From: JAMOQA01 sp964420365 | GTDB lineage: Bacteria > Acidobacteriota > Polarisedimenticolia > J045 | Direction: 5' to 3' | Length of the DNA: 41,674 nucleotides | Assembly (NCBI GenBank): GCA_964420365.1 | Contig: CAYQTA010000107.1 | Span: 1 to 41,674 of the forward strand | In this document: positions 41,539 through 41,674 of the stretch, in pieces | Layout of the letters: each line of letters starts with the position of its first letter | How positions within the stretch are numbered: the stretch's first letter is position 1 | Made by a program: the position numbers and the translations under genes | Notes under the pieces: model-generated | Told to the model about the DNA's origin: nothing | Database searches by the model: none | Seen by the model: the letters and a program-made list of their open reading frames with translations, nothing else

Positions 41539-41674
41539 TCAGCGCACGGGCCGAGAGGACGGGGAGGGAGGTTCGTCGGCGGTCTCGACGACGGGAGGGA
41601 GGTAGCCGCCGGCGCACTGGAGGATCTCCAGGCGAAGCTTCTCCGGGACCTTCCCCTCCTTCCTCACGATCTCG
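41539..41674 (-). CDS. C-terminal end of an unidentified protein (5' part outside window)
   Basis: The last 44 codons of an open frame entering from beyond the window: EIVRKEGKVPEKLRLEILQC, then AGGYLPPVVETADEPPSPSS and RPVR before TGA. The mix of charged helix and proline-rich tail, and the in-frame reading to the window edge, make it more convincing than the arginine-rich alternative frame. No family can be assigned from this fragment. It lies 72 bases upstream of metH on the same strand and may belong to the same transcription unit. Confidence 0.55.
   Translation of the reverse strand, partial: EIVRKEGKVPEKLRLEILQCAGGYLPPVVETADEPPSPSSRPVR

Noticed and set aside
1..41674. tRNA, rRNA or other structured RNA genes
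   Set aside because: No cloverleaf, rRNA-like or other recognisable conserved RNA stretch was found by reading both strands. A covariance search would be needed to exclude small RNAs.

Overview
The window is a chromosomal segment of a very GC-rich bacterium (about 70% or more by eye). Because of this, long spurious open frames lie opposite and beside nearly every gene. I support 27 protein-coding genes, two of them cut by the window ends. I see no RNA genes, CRISPR array, transposase or phage genes. The content suggests a free-living, Gram-negative-type heterotroph: many exported hydrolases, a CsgG-type protein, FG-GAP/ASPIC and SdrD-like exported proteins, a short-type glucan phosphorylase and cobalamin-dependent MetH. 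Acidobacteriota, Myxococcota, Gemmatimonadota or an uncultivated relative would all fit, and the sequence does not decide between them. Base composition looks uniform, with no obvious recent import.

Layout. Positions 1-3611 hold a minus-strand run: an exported transglutaminase-like protein, a CvpA-like membrane protein and an HExxH protein. Positions 4028-6630 are a two-gene plus-strand operon (small exported protein, SdrD-SGNH hydrolase) flanked on both sides by related repeat arrays. Next come a CsgG-family protein, a fatty acid desaturase and an FG-GAP/ASPIC exported protein. Positions 11091-13875 encode the saccharopine pathway of lysine breakdown as two separate enzymes. Positions 14081-20991 hold a membrane-anchored TPR/CHAT-like protein whose catalytic residues appear lost, a cyclic-nucleotide-binding TPR protein in an operon with an HD-GYP phosphodiesterase, and an S9 peptidase. 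Positions 20988-26131 hold a ureohydrolase overlapping an HprK-like kinase, a divergent radical SAM protein and RNase E/G. Positions 26325-28549 hold an exported protein of unknown function coupled to a small RIO/LPS-kinase-like protein. Positions 28646-32110 hold enoyl-CoA hydratase and glucan phosphorylase. The rest holds an M14 carboxypeptidase, a divergent M1-like peptidase coupled to a polytopic membrane protein, MetH, and the tail of one more gene.

How it works together. Much of the coding capacity serves degradation of proteins and polymers: M14, M1-like, S9, HExxH and transglutaminase-like proteins plus an SGNH hydrolase. Inside the cell this is matched by amino-acid and carbon handling: lysine to saccharopine, a ureohydrolase, enoyl-CoA hydratase, glucan phosphorylase and MetH.

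The most distinctive non-coding feature is a family of short palindromes. Each has a GTAG head, an 8-bp stem whose sequence changes compensatorily between copies, and a GGNA tetraloop. They sit mainly between convergent genes as facing pairs, probably act as two-way terminators, and in places supply or touch the stop codons of neighbouring genes. A second theme is a TANNNT -10 box only 6-9 bases before the start codon of several genes, which points to leaderless transcripts.
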